Assembly: GCA_937941765.1 (NCBI GenBank)
Contig: CALDGQ010000024.1
Location: 1-64,000, forward strand
Source: an uncultured Saprospiraceae bacterium
GTDB taxonomy: Bacteria; Bacteroidota; Bacteroidia; Chitinophagales; Saprospiraceae
Direction: 5' to 3'
Length of the DNA stretch: 64,000 nt
Shown: positions 56,125 through 64,000 of the stretch, one piece after another
Layout of the letters: every line of letters begins with the position of its first letter
Position numbering within the stretch: position 1 is the stretch's first letter
The notes under the pieces: generated by a model
Database searches by the model: none
What the model was told of the DNA's origin: nothing
What the model saw: only the letters and a program-made list of their open reading frames with translations
Translations under genes and position numbers: made by a program

Positions 56125-57330
56125 ATGAATGACGCTTTTATTTTCGATGCAATTCGATCGCCAAGAGGAAAAGGAAAACCTTACGGTTCTTTACACGAAA
56201 TCAAATCTATCGAGTTGCTTTCAACGCTTTTCAGAGCAATTCAAAAAAGAAATAATTTAGATACTTCTCAAGTCGATGATGCGATTATAGGTTGTGTAAC
56301 TCCTATCGGCGAACAAGGTGCTGATATTGCAAAAGCAGCTTTGTTATTTGCAGATTGGGATGAAAGTGTTGCAGGTGTGCAGGTCAATCGATTCTGTGCT
56401 TCTGGATTGGAGGCGGTGAATTTAGCAGCAATGAAAATTCGTTCTGGATGGGATGATTTAGTAGTTGCCGGCGGAATAGAATGCATGAGTAGAGTGAAAA
56501 TGTCATCTGACGGAGGTGCATTGTTAAATGATCCTGAAGTTAGTACAAAAATTGGACATGTGCCGCAAGGTATTTCTGCTGATTTGATAGCAACAATTGA
56601 AGGATATGACCGAGAACGAGTAGATCAATATGCAGTACAATCCCAACAACGTGCAGTTCATGCATTAAGAGAAGGTTATTTTGATAATTCGGTGATTCCA
56701 ATTCATGATCAGAATGGCATTTTGGTTTTGGAAAAAGATGAATACTTACGTCCAGCTACCTCAATGGAGAATCTAGCTCAACTTACTCCTGCTTTTAAAA
56801 AAATAGGAGCTATGGGTTTTGATACAGTTGCACTTCGTAAATATCCTTTTGTTGAAAAAATAAATCACGTTCATACAGCTGGCAACTCTTCAGGAATCGT
56901 TGATGGTGCATCGCTATTATTGATTGGAAATGAGGAAGCTGGGAAAAAAGCAGGATTGAAACCTCGAGCAAAAATTATTGCGGTAGGAACGGTCGGTTCG
57001 GAACCAACTATCATGTTGCAAGGTCCAGCACCATCTGCAAGGAAAGCACTCAAAAAAGCAGGTTTAAAAGTAAAGGATATCGAATTGTGGGAAATGAATG
57101 AAGCATTCGCTGCACCTGTTTTAAAATTTCAAGAAGAAATGCAATTGAAATCGGAAGTCGTTAATGTAAATGGCGGTGCAATTGCGCTCGGACATCCATT
57201 GGGAGCAACCGGAGCTATCTTGTTGGGTACTTTGCTTGATGAGATGGAAAGAAGAGATTTGAAATTAGGAATGGCAACCCTTTGCGTCGGTGGAGGAATG
57301 GGCGTTTCTACAATAATTGAAAGAGCTTAA
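56125..57330 (+). CDS. Acetyl-CoA C-acyltransferase (thiolase)
   Basis: 401 residues. The nucleophile Cys91 lies in [19 protein letters not shown], the active-site His in [18 protein letters not shown] (near 353) and the second Cys in [10 protein letters not shown] near the end. [11 protein letters not shown] is the usual thiolase motif. It cleaves 3-ketoacyl-CoA in beta-oxidation. It lies 15 bases before the FadB-type gene in the same direction, the standard FadA/FadI with FadB/FadJ pairing. Confidence 0.95.
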   Translation: MNDAFIFDAIRSPRGKGKPYGSLHEIKSIELLSTLFRAIQKRNNLDTSQVDDAIIGCVTPIGEQGADIAKAALLFADWDESVAGVQVNRFCASGLEAVNLAAMKIRSGWDDLVVAGGIECMSRVKMSSDGGALLNDPEVSTKIGHVPQGISADLIATIEGYDRERVDQYAVQSQQRAVHALREGYFDNSVIPIHDQNGILVLEKDEYLRPATSMENLAQLTPAFKKIGAMGFDTVALRKYPFVEKINHVHTAGNSSGIVDGASLLLIGNEEAGKKAGLKPRAKIIAVGTVGSEPTIMLQGPAPSARKALKKAGLKVKDIELWEMNEAFAAPVLKFQEEMQLKSEVVNVNGGAIALGHPLGATGAILLGTLLDEMERRDLKLGMATLCVGGGMGVSTIIERA

Positions 57331-57345
57331 CTATAATAGTAAGAT

Positions 57346-59478
57346 ATGATTAAGTATAGAAAAGATAGCAACAACATAGTTACATTGACTTTCAACATGG
57401 AAGGCAAGAAAGCAAATGTGATCAATCATGAAATTGGGAATTTTTTTACCCCAGTTTTAGATTACTTAAGAGATGAAAAAGCAAGAGGTATTCTAAAAGG
57501 AATCATTCTGACTTCTGCCAAAAAAACTTTTTTAGTAGGTGGTGAATTAGATTATATCTACAACTGTACGGATGCGGCTCAACTTTTTGCCTTTACAGAA
57601 TCATTGAAAAAAGTGTTTAGAGAACTAGAAAGCCCAGGTGTACCAGTAGTCGCTGCGATCAATGGTAAAGCATTGGGTGCAGGTTTTGAATTGGCACTTG
57701 CTTGTCACTATAGAATCGCTTTGGATGATCCAAAAAACTTAATGGGATTCCCAGAGGTGACTTTAGGAATTATGCCAAGTTGTGGTGGTGTAAGTAGAAT
57801 GTTATGGACTGTTGGAGTCGAAAAAGCTTATCAGATATTAACAAGCGGCGCCTATTATAATGTAAGGGAAGCGAAAGAGGCAGGGATCATTGACGAGATC
57901 GCTTCTAGTAGAAATGATATGTTGAAAAAAGCAGAATGTTGGATTCTTGATAATCAAAATAAAAGACGTGTTTGGGACGTCAAAGGAAGTAAAATTCCTT
58001 TTGGTGATGCCAATAATTTAAAAATTCGATCTAAAATTCAAATTCTTACTGCGGATTTATACAAAACAACCTACAACACGTTGCCAGCTCCGCTCGCTAT
58101 TCTTAATACATTGGTTGAAGGTTCTGTCGTTGATTTTGACACCGCCATGCGGATAGAAAGTCGCTACTTCGTAAAATTAATGTTAGGAAAAGAGGCTAAA
58201 AACTTAATGAAGTCTTTCTGGTATGACAATAATGCGATACGTGATGGTATTAGCCGGCCAAAAGGTTATGGAAAATTTAGACCTAAAAAGATTGGTGTAG
58301 TAGGCGCAGGTATAATGGGTTCTGGAATTGCAACGGTTTGTCTGGAAAATGGATTGCAAGTTGTTTTAAAAGATGTATCCAAAACAATTGCAGACAAAGG
58401 AAAAGAATTAATTGCTGCAACTTTAGATGAATGGGTATCTACTAAAAAAATATCGGAAGAAAATAAAAGTCAGTTTCTAGAAAATTTAATCACCACAGAA
58501 AACGCAGCTGATTTTGAATCTTGTGATTTAGTTATTGAAGCTGTGTATGAAAATAAGATGGTGAAGAACAAAGTGATGAAAGAAGCTGAACAGTATATGG
58601 ACGAATATTCGATTTTTGCAACCAATACGATTTCCATTCCTTTAAAAGAATTATCAAATGCTTCCATTCGAAAAAGTAATTTTGTAGGTATTCACTTTTT
58701 TCATCCGATTGCTGAAAAGCCATTGGTCGAAATTATCAAAGGCGCTGAAACTTCAAATGAGACGATTGCAAGAGCATTTGATTTTGCCAAGTTGATACGA
58801 CGTACACCGATTATTGTAAAAGATAATTGGGGATTCTTTGTAGCACGTGTACAGAATACTTATATTTTAGAAGGTATCACTATGTTACAAGAAGGGTATG
58901 CTCCGGCACTTATTGAAAATTTGGCGCTTCAAGCAGGTATGTCAAAAGGTCCGCTAACACTAGCGGATGAATTATCACTAGAGATTGTTCTAAAATATGA
59001 AAATCAAGCTGCTGAATTATACGGAGCAAAATATGTACAACATCCGGCAGTACATGTTTTAGAAAAAATGATAGCGCTTGATCGCAAAGGAGCTCGTGCA
59101 GGTTACGGATTTTATGACTATAAAGTAAATGGTGAACGAAATCTTTGGCCTGAGTTATCAAAACATTTTTCTGTTACACAAAAAGAATATTCAAGACAAG
59201 AAATAAGTGACCGTTTTATGTTTGCGCAAGTGATTGAAGCGTATTGGTGCCTACAAGAAAAAATTATCCAATCAGATGAAGAAGCTAACTTAGGTTCTAT
59301 ATATGGTTGTGGCTTTCCATCTTTTAAAGGTGGCGTTATTCAATACGTCGAGGATTATGGGAAAGAAGAATTTGTGAATAAATGCAAGTCACTAGAAACA
59401 CGTTTAGGTCCTCGTTTTAAAGCTCCTAAATTCGTAAAACCTAATTTTTCTACTAAGCCTATCAAGGTGAATAACTAA
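57346..59478 (+). CDS. Bifunctional enoyl-CoA hydratase / 3-hydroxyacyl-CoA dehydrogenase (FadB/FadJ type)
   Basis: 710 residues. The N-terminal crotonase domain (about 1-200) has the oxyanion segment AAINGKALGAGFELALACHY and MGFPEVTLGIMPSCGG. The NAD-binding domain begins near 312 with IGVVGAGIMGSGIATVC, followed by VIEAVYENKMVK, ATNTISIPLKELS and FFHPIAEKPLVEIIKG. The C-terminal dehydrogenase domains follow (DNWGFFVARVQNTYI, RKGARAGYGFYDY, GCGFPSFKGG). It performs hydration and oxidation steps of fatty-acid beta-oxidation and works with the thiolase encoded immediately upstream. Confidence 0.95.
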   Translation: MIKYRKDSNNIVTLTFNMEGKKANVINHEIGNFFTPVLDYLRDEKARGILKGIILTSAKKTFLVGGELDYIYNCTDAAQLFAFTESLKKVFRELESPGVPVVAAINGKALGAGFELALACHYRIALDDPKNLMGFPEVTLGIMPSCGGVSRMLWTVGVEKAYQILTSGAYYNVREAKEAGIIDEIASSRNDMLKKAECWILDNQNKRRVWDVKGSKIPFGDANNLKIRSKIQILTADLYKTTYNTLPAPLAILNTLVEGSVVDFDTAMRIESRYFVKLMLGKEAKNLMKSFWYDNNAIRDGISRPKGYGKFRPKKIGVVGAGIMGSGIATVCLENGLQVVLKDVSKTIADKGKELIAATLDEWVSTKKISEENKSQFLENLITTENAADFESCDLVIEAVYENKMVKNKVMKEAEQYMDEYSIFATNTISIPLKELSNASIRKSNFVGIHFFHPIAEKPLVEIIKGAETSNETIARAFDFAKLIRRTPIIVKDNWGFFVARVQNTYILEGITMLQEGYAPALIENLALQAGMSKGPLTLADELSLEIVLKYENQAAELYGAKYVQHPAVHVLEKMIALDRKGARAGYGFYDYKVNGERNLWPELSKHFSVTQKEYSRQEISDRFMFAQVIEAYWCLQEKIIQSDEEANLGSIYGCGFPSFKGGVIQYVEDYGKEEFVNKCKSLETRLGPRFKAPKFVKPNFSTKPIKVNN

Positions 59479-59520
59479 CACTTGTAACATATAGTTTATG
59501 TAAACTAAGTGTTAGTTTTG
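59475..59520 (+). terminator. Probable rho-independent terminator
   Basis: CTAACACTT (59475-59483) pairs with AAGTGTTAG (59507-59515), followed by TTTT. The T-run is short. Confidence 0.65.
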
Positions 59521-59650
59521 GCATCTTGTTTGCTTTTACAGGTAATGTACATTAACCACGTATCTTTTTTACGCTCCATTATTCCCTCCTTTTTATTTCC
59601 TCCCACAACAACAACAGATTTTAATCATAACCAAACCTAAATTTAAGGGA

Positions 59651-60298
59651 ATGAAAATACTTCAGTCTTTTGCATTTACATTAATGTTGTGTCTACTCTT
59701 TGGATCAACAAGTAATGCGCAGATGATGGCTTCTCTCGATAACCATTATTTTTCTAAAAATACTTCAGACGAAATTGAAGACACACCACTTGCTGGTGAT
59801 GATCACACAATGGTGGTCATCGACAATTCTATTATCTTCGAAGCACTCGAAAATGATGTTGTAAACGGCGATTTACTAGACTTATATGTGAGCGAAACGC
59901 CACTTTATGGGAAGGTAACTGTCAACGACGACAATAGTTTTACCTATGTTCCTAAAGAAGGTACTTGCGAAATGGTCGATAGTTTTTCTTATATCGTTAT
60001 CAACGAAAATGGAAAAGACAAAGCAACTGTTTACGTTGATGTGATTTGTGAAGAAATCACCATCATCAACGGTTTCTCTCCAGATGGAGATGGCTTCAAC
60101 GATACCTTTACAATCATCGGTGCCGAAAGTTTTCCTAACAATGCACTTTTCATTTTTAATGAATGGGGAGAAGAATTGCTAACCTTCGAAGGCTATCAAA
60201 ACGAATGGGATGGTGAAGGCTTAGAAAAGAATATGTACTTCTACATTTTCGAAGATGGAAAAGGCCAAGTATATTCGGGTTACGTGAGTATCAACTAA
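59651..60298 (+). CDS. Minimal T9SS type B secreted protein (single cadherin-like domain)
   Basis: 215 residues. Signal peptide about 1-23 (MKILQSFAFTLMLCLLFGST). One Big_9/cadherin-like domain (about 45-135: PLAGDDHTMVVIDNSIIFEA, NDVVNGDLLDLYVSETPLYG, FTYVPKEGTCEMVDSFSYIV) is followed directly by a type B sorting domain (about 137-215: NGFSPDGDGFNDTFTIIGAE, ALFIFNEWGEELLTF, GYVSIN). It has no PorP/SprF neighbour. The stop overlaps the convergent recG gene by 8 bases. It may be the smallest display unit of its kind in this genome or a remnant of a larger adhesin. Confidence 0.88.
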   Translation: MKILQSFAFTLMLCLLFGSTSNAQMMASLDNHYFSKNTSDEIEDTPLAGDDHTMVVIDNSIIFEALENDVVNGDLLDLYVSETPLYGKVTVNDDNSFTYVPKEGTCEMVDSFSYIVINENGKDKATVYVDVICEEITIINGFSPDGDGFNDTFTIIGAESFPNNALFIFNEWGEELLTFEGYQNEWDGEGLEKNMYFYIFEDGKGQVYSGYVSIN

Positions 60299-62408
60299 TC
60301 CGACTCCACATTTTAATCTTACTTTTTATAGTTTCCAAGTGATTTTTCAGACGGATATTGTCGGGGTGATTCAATTCAGGATCATTCTCCAATATACCTT
60401 TAGCAATATTCCGAACTTCAGCAAGCAATTGTTGATCTCGGACTAAATCAGCGATTTGAAAGTTGAGTACGCCACTTTGCTGCGTACCTTCAATATTGCC
60501 GGGGCCACGTAAACGCATGTCGGCCTCGGCAATTTCAAATCCATTATTCGTCCCAACCATCGTACTTATCCTCTCCTTTCCTACACTAGATACTTTATCT
60601 CCTGTCATCAAAATACAATAAGATTTTTCCGCGCCACGACCGACTCTTCCTCGTAGTTGATGTAGTTGTGATAATCCAAAACGTTCTGTATTTTCTATTA
60701 CCATTACCGATGCATTTGGAACATTAACACCAACTTCGATTACGGTTGTTGCAATCATAATGTTAGTTTCTCCTTTGACAAACCGCTGCATCTCAAAATC
60801 TTTATCCACCGGCTTCATTCTTCCATGAACAATACTGATATTATATTCAGGCATTGGAAATTCACGACTCAATGCTTCATAGCCTTCTTCTAGATTTTTT
60901 AAATCCAAAGTTTCGGATTCTTCAATCAGCGGATACACAAAATAAATCTGTCTGCCTTTAGCAATTTCTTTACGAATGAATTCAAAGACCGCAATTCGAT
61001 GATATTCCGTTTTGTGAGAAGTTTCTATTTCTTTTCTTCCAGGAGGTAATTCGTCAATCACACTCACATCCAAATCTCCATACAGGGTCATCGATAAAGT
61101 ACGTGGTATCGGTGTTGCCGTCATGACCAAGATGTGAGGAGGGTAGGGGTTGTTTTTGTGCCACAACTTCGCTCGTTGTGCGACCCCGAATCGATGTTGT
61201 TCATCAGTTATTGACAAACCAAGATTTTTAAAAATAACTGGATCTTCTAAAATAGCATGTGTACCAACTAGAATTTGTATGTCTCCACTCGCCAGATGTT
61301 CTAACAATACTTTTCGCTTTTTCCCTTTGACACTTCCTGATAAAAAAGCAACTTCAATATCTAGTCCTTCCACAATTTCTGAAATTGAGATCAAATGCTG
61401 CTTTGCCAATATTTCAGTAGGTGCCAACATGCATGCTTGATATCCATTGTCCAATGCCATCAACATCGACATTAATCCAACAATGGTTTTACCACTTCCT
61501 ACATCTCCTTGCAACAACCGATTCATGTGAACTTCAGATTTCAGGTCTAAACGAATTTCTTTCAAAACCCTTTTTTGTGCACCTGTTAGTTCAAACGCTA
61601 ATTTTTCATTGAAAAACCGATTGAAATAATCACCTATTTTCTCGAAATGATATCCTTTGATGGTTGATTTTCTTCGATTGCGAATTTGTAACAAGCGCAA
61701 TTGTAAAAAGAATAATTCCTCAAATTTCAAACGATCTTTTGCCGCATCCATTTCCTGTTGATTGGTAGGAAAATGAATATGCCTCATCGCTTGATACTTG
61801 GTCGGGAATCCATATTGTTGGATTAAATACGCTGGTAAGTTTTCAGGAAAATCTTTTTCAGAGAGTTTCTCAAAAAGAATTTTCATTATTTTCCCTCGAC
61901 CTTTAGAATCTAATCCTTTTGAGTTTAATTTTTCAGTACTCGGATAAATAGGTGCAAACGTTTTTTCTTTTGTCAAACTAGCAGGAGTGACCTCTTCCAA
62001 TTCTGGATGTGCGATATTTAGTTTTCCATTGAAGTGATTTACTTTTCCATAAAGGATGTATTCTTTTCCAACAACTAAGCTACGTTGCAACCAACTCGCT
62101 CCTTTAAACCAAATCAACTCAATCGCGCCACTGTCATCTCTAAATGTACCTACCAGTCTTTTTTTAGGACCGTTGCCGACCATAGACATCCGTCGCAATA
62201 TTCCTTTTAGTTGGACATATTCCATCATTGAATTTAGCATCGAAATTTTGTGAAATTGTGTTTTATCCACATATCGAAATGGAAATTTCATGACCAAATC
62301 ACGAAAAGTAAATACGCCAATTTCTTTTTTTAAAATATCGGCTTTTTGTGGTCCGACACCTTTCAGATATTCAATTGGACTGGATAGTATATTTTGTTGG
62401 TTAGACAA
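60291..62408 (-). CDS. recG: ATP-dependent DNA helicase RecG
   Basis: 705 residues, full length. The N-terminal wedge/OB domain (about 1-260; PIEYLKGVGPQKADILKKEI) is followed by the SF2 helicase core: Walker A GDVGSGKTIVG (near 306), DEQHRFG (near 402), TATPIPRTLSMTLYGDLD and the helical-hairpin/TRG region FVKGETNIMIATTVIEVGVN, ERFGLSQLHQLRGRVGRG. RecG remodels stalled forks and R-loops. It overlaps the convergent type B gene by 8 bases at its 3' end. Confidence 0.97.
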   Translation of the reverse strand: MSNQQNILSSPIEYLKGVGPQKADILKKEIGVFTFRDLVMKFPFRYVDKTQFHKISMLNSMMEYVQLKGILRRMSMVGNGPKKRLVGTFRDDSGAIELIWFKGASWLQRSLVVGKEYILYGKVNHFNGKLNIAHPELEEVTPASLTKEKTFAPIYPSTEKLNSKGLDSKGRGKIMKILFEKLSEKDFPENLPAYLIQQYGFPTKYQAMRHIHFPTNQQEMDAAKDRLKFEELFFLQLRLLQIRNRRKSTIKGYHFEKIGDYFNRFFNEKLAFELTGAQKRVLKEIRLDLKSEVHMNRLLQGDVGSGKTIVGLMSMLMALDNGYQACMLAPTEILAKQHLISISEIVEGLDIEVAFLSGSVKGKKRKVLLEHLASGDIQILVGTHAILEDPVIFKNLGLSITDEQHRFGVAQRAKLWHKNNPYPPHILVMTATPIPRTLSMTLYGDLDVSVIDELPPGRKEIETSHKTEYHRIAVFEFIRKEIAKGRQIYFVYPLIEESETLDLKNLEEGYEALSREFPMPEYNISIVHGRMKPVDKDFEMQRFVKGETNIMIATTVIEVGVNVPNASVMVIENTERFGLSQLHQLRGRVGRGAEKSYCILMTGDKVSSVGKERISTMVGTNNGFEIAEADMRLRGPGNIEGTQQSGVLNFQIADLVRDQQLLAEVRNIAKGILENDPELNHPDNIRLKNHLETIKSKIKMWSRIS

Positions 62409-62555
62409 GGAATTTATTTTCTCAATTATAGGTTAGAAGATTGTGTACGTTTATCCACAAAAGTAATATTTTTGATTTCATTTAAGAATAACTTGCATTC
62501 GAGAATAATCATTTAATATATTGCTCTTCGAAAGAATTTTAAAAATAATTGATCC

Positions 62556-62948
62556 ATGGAAACAAAAAGACAAAGACAAGTTGCTGAAACCGTAAAAAGA
62601 CATTTTACAACCGTGTTGCAACAAGAAGGTGGGTACATTTATGGGTCAGCCACTTTGGTTACTGTCACTGAAGTCAAAATGTCGCCAGATCTAGGTATTG
62701 CAAAAATATATTTAAGTGTTTTTAATCGTGAAGATAAACCAACTGTGATCTTGGAGTTGGAAAATAATTATACTCGTTTGCGACAAACCTTTGGTCAACG
62801 AGTCCGAAAACATATGCGTCGAGTACCAAACCTATCTTTTTTTCTGGATGACACTTTGGATGAAATGTATCGCTTGAATCAGTCTTTTGATCGACTGCAA
62901 GCAGAAGATACTTTGAAGAAAATTGAACGGAAAGCAGAGGAGGAGTAG
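62556..62948 (+). CDS. rbfA: Ribosome-binding factor A
   Basis: 130 residues with the KH-like RbfA fold: METKRQRQVAETVKRHFTTV, VTVTEVKMSPDLGIAKIYLS, RVRKHMRRVPNLSFFLDDT and LDEMYRLNQSFDRL. RbfA binds the 30S subunit during 16S rRNA maturation. It is divergent from recG with a 147-base gap holding both promoters. Confidence 0.95.
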   Translation: METKRQRQVAETVKRHFTTVLQQEGGYIYGSATLVTVTEVKMSPDLGIAKIYLSVFNREDKPTVILELENNYTRLRQTFGQRVRKHMRRVPNLSFFLDDTLDEMYRLNQSFDRLQAEDTLKKIERKAEEE

Positions 62949-63148
62949 TTTTTGATGTGTGTATGATACTATAATGTATGATAGATCTTGTTTCGTGAGC
63001 AGGCGTATAAATATTTTGTAAAAGAGATGTTAGCAAAATCCAATCTCTCTTTGCAACTCTGTGTAAATCCTGCAAAACAAGATTCACTTTCTCTAATCCT
63101 GTCATAAATCATCCATTCGAAAGTTGGCTTGCCAATAAGCGAAAATAA

Positions 63149-64000
63149 TCATACATTCTCGACATGAGAAATTGCAATCTTCTTAGCCAATCGAGTAGAG
63201 ACCTTAATATTGGATTCATCCTGCTTCAACTCAATATGTTGATTGTCCTTGTTGATAACTGAAAATTCTTTTTCAGGAAGCAATCCTAGTTGCCAAAGTT
63301 CAGACTCAATATGATCGCTCAACTGATTTTTTGCAATGACAGCAATTTTTTTAATCGGTAAATGAAAAAGCGTTTCTCTCAATAATTTATTTTTTAAAGG
63401 AATTGGAGAACCGTGTGGATCTGTTTCTGGAAAACCTAATTTCTCATCAACCTCATCCAAAATCTCGTCTGTCAAAAGGTGTTCATATTTTTCAGCATCT
63501 TCATGAATTTGCTCTTCTGTCAATCCCAGCTCCGTTACCAAAAACGATTCCCAAAGTCTATGTGCACGTACGAGCTTTGTTGCTTTTTCCATACCAGTTT
63601 GCGTAAGCGCTACCTCATTACCATTTAACTGAATTAATTTTTGTCCTTTCAAATTTTGTAGATGTTTCATCACTAGCCCTTTTTTCATCCCAAGTCGGTC
63701 TAGCAAGTTTGGAAGGTTTAATGATTTCCTTTGTGTTAATTTCAAAGACTGTTTTAAAGTATCTTCCAGCTGGATACGATTTTGTAATTTTCTTTTTTGG
63801 AAATATTTGGAGATCAATCCTTTTTTCGGTGCAAATAAAACGACCAACAAATATATCGCAGTTGCCGTTAATGCCATCGCAGGTCCAGGAGTAGTCTCAA
63901 CAATAATCGCTAAAAATAATCCTAACACGGCACTTAAAAAACCTAGTAATCCTGAAATCCATAACACCGTTTTCAATCGATCGGACAAGAGAATGGCGGT
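63149..64000 (-). CDS. Metal ABC transporter permease fused to DtxR/MntR-like domains (5' truncated by window edge)
   Basis: The frame stays open to base 64000 (residues TAILLSDRLKT precede the first possible internal start), so the N-terminal permease part lies outside. What is visible is the last two to three membrane helices of an ABC-3 (MntB/ZnuB-type) permease (SGLLGFLSAVLGLFLAIIVE, PGPAMALTATAIYLLVVLFA), a basic linker, a winged helix (SLNLPNLLDRLGMKKGLVMK), and the DtxR dimerisation/metal domain (RAHRLWESFLVTELGLTEEQ, DAEKYEHLLTDEILDEV, FPETDPHGSPIP) with an SH3/FeoA-like tail. Such fusions are known in Bacteroidota. It suggests manganese/iron uptake with a built-in sensor-like module. 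Confidence 0.9.
   Translation of the reverse strand, partial: TAILLSDRLKTVLWISGLLGFLSAVLGLFLAIIVETTPGPAMALTATAIYLLVVLFAPKKGLISKYFQKRKLQNRIQLEDTLKQSLKLTQRKSLNLPNLLDRLGMKKGLVMKHLQNLKGQKLIQLNGNEVALTQTGMEKATKLVRAHRLWESFLVTELGLTEEQIHEDAEKYEHLLTDEILDEVDEKLGFPETDPHGSPIPLKNKLLRETLFHLPIKKIAVIAKNQLSDHIESELWQLGLLPEKEFSVINKDNQHIELKQDESNIKVSTRLAKKIAISHVENV

Noticed and set aside
62722..63105. 127-codon open frame antisense to rbfA
   Set aside because: It overlaps a certain rbfA gene and has no domain.

Overview
The window looks like a chromosomal segment of an AT-rich, Gram-negative member of the Bacteroidota. The evidence is a type IX secretion (T9SS) apparatus and substrates (PorP/SprF, an OmpA/PD40 protein of the PorE type, type A and type B sorting domains), fused E1 alpha/beta branched-chain dehydrogenase, a metal-ABC permease fused to a DtxR-type regulator, and promoter -7 boxes of the TAnnTTTG type. 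The mix of giant cadherin/SdrD-like surface proteins is what one sees in marine Saprospiria-like lineages, but that placement is inference. I see no rRNA, tRNA, CRISPR array, prophage or insertion-sequence transposase.

Layout. 1-3.7 kb: end of a transglutaminase-like gene, fused 2-oxoacid dehydrogenase E1, a long intergenic palindrome and a multispanning membrane protein. 3.7-27.4 kb: a minus-strand block of cell-surface genes: a secreted alpha/beta hydrolase, then (in transcription order from 27.4 kb) a 1471-residue type B adhesin, PorP/SprF, an OmpA/PD40 protein, and three further surface proteins of 2585, 1647 and 556 residues that share modules. 27.7-29.8 kb: iscS-iscU-iscA. 30-35.2 kb: methylmalonyl-CoA mutase small subunit, meaB, a TPR protein and a saccharopine-dehydrogenase-like oxidoreductase. 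35.3-37.5 kb: cytochrome c, a ParDE toxin-antitoxin pair and a peptidoglycan-binding protein, the last two bounded by related palindromic repeats. 37.7-43.2 kb: uvrA, an ECF sigma factor, then a sigma / zinc-finger / DUF2188 operon. 43.3-48.4 kb: an accessory stretch that starts with a decayed piece of hemB and holds a DUF4365 nuclease-like gene, a two-gene cassette (EACC1-like small protein plus HEXXH gluzincin-like protein), an HU-family protein and an unknown secreted protein. 48.4-64 kb: housekeeping and metabolic genes (hemB, yidD, DUF6702, HupE/UreJ, a secreted metalloprotease, ahcY, thiolase, FadB-type enzyme, a minimal type B secreted protein, recG, rbfA, DtxR-fused permease).

How the genes work together. 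The 5.3-27.4 kb block is a self-contained surface-display locus in which the PorP/SprF and OmpA proteins plausibly export and anchor the large repeat proteins. iscSUA build Fe-S clusters; the thiolase and FadB-type enzyme form a beta-oxidation pair; the mutase subunit and MeaB belong to propionate/methylmalonyl-CoA metabolism, though the catalytic large subunit is not in the window.

Most worth a second look: (1) the EACC1-like plus HEXXH pair at 44.8-46.7 kb, a candidate effector/conflict system; (2) the truncated hemB copy at 43.3 kb lying as a direct repeat of the intact hemB at 48.5 kb, bracketing that accessory stretch; (3) a family of modular, nested intergenic palindromes at 2.5, 35.2, 35.9, 37.5, 40.6 and 49.5 kb, including a MITE-like element with CGTCAGACTGTGCGAAAA termini.
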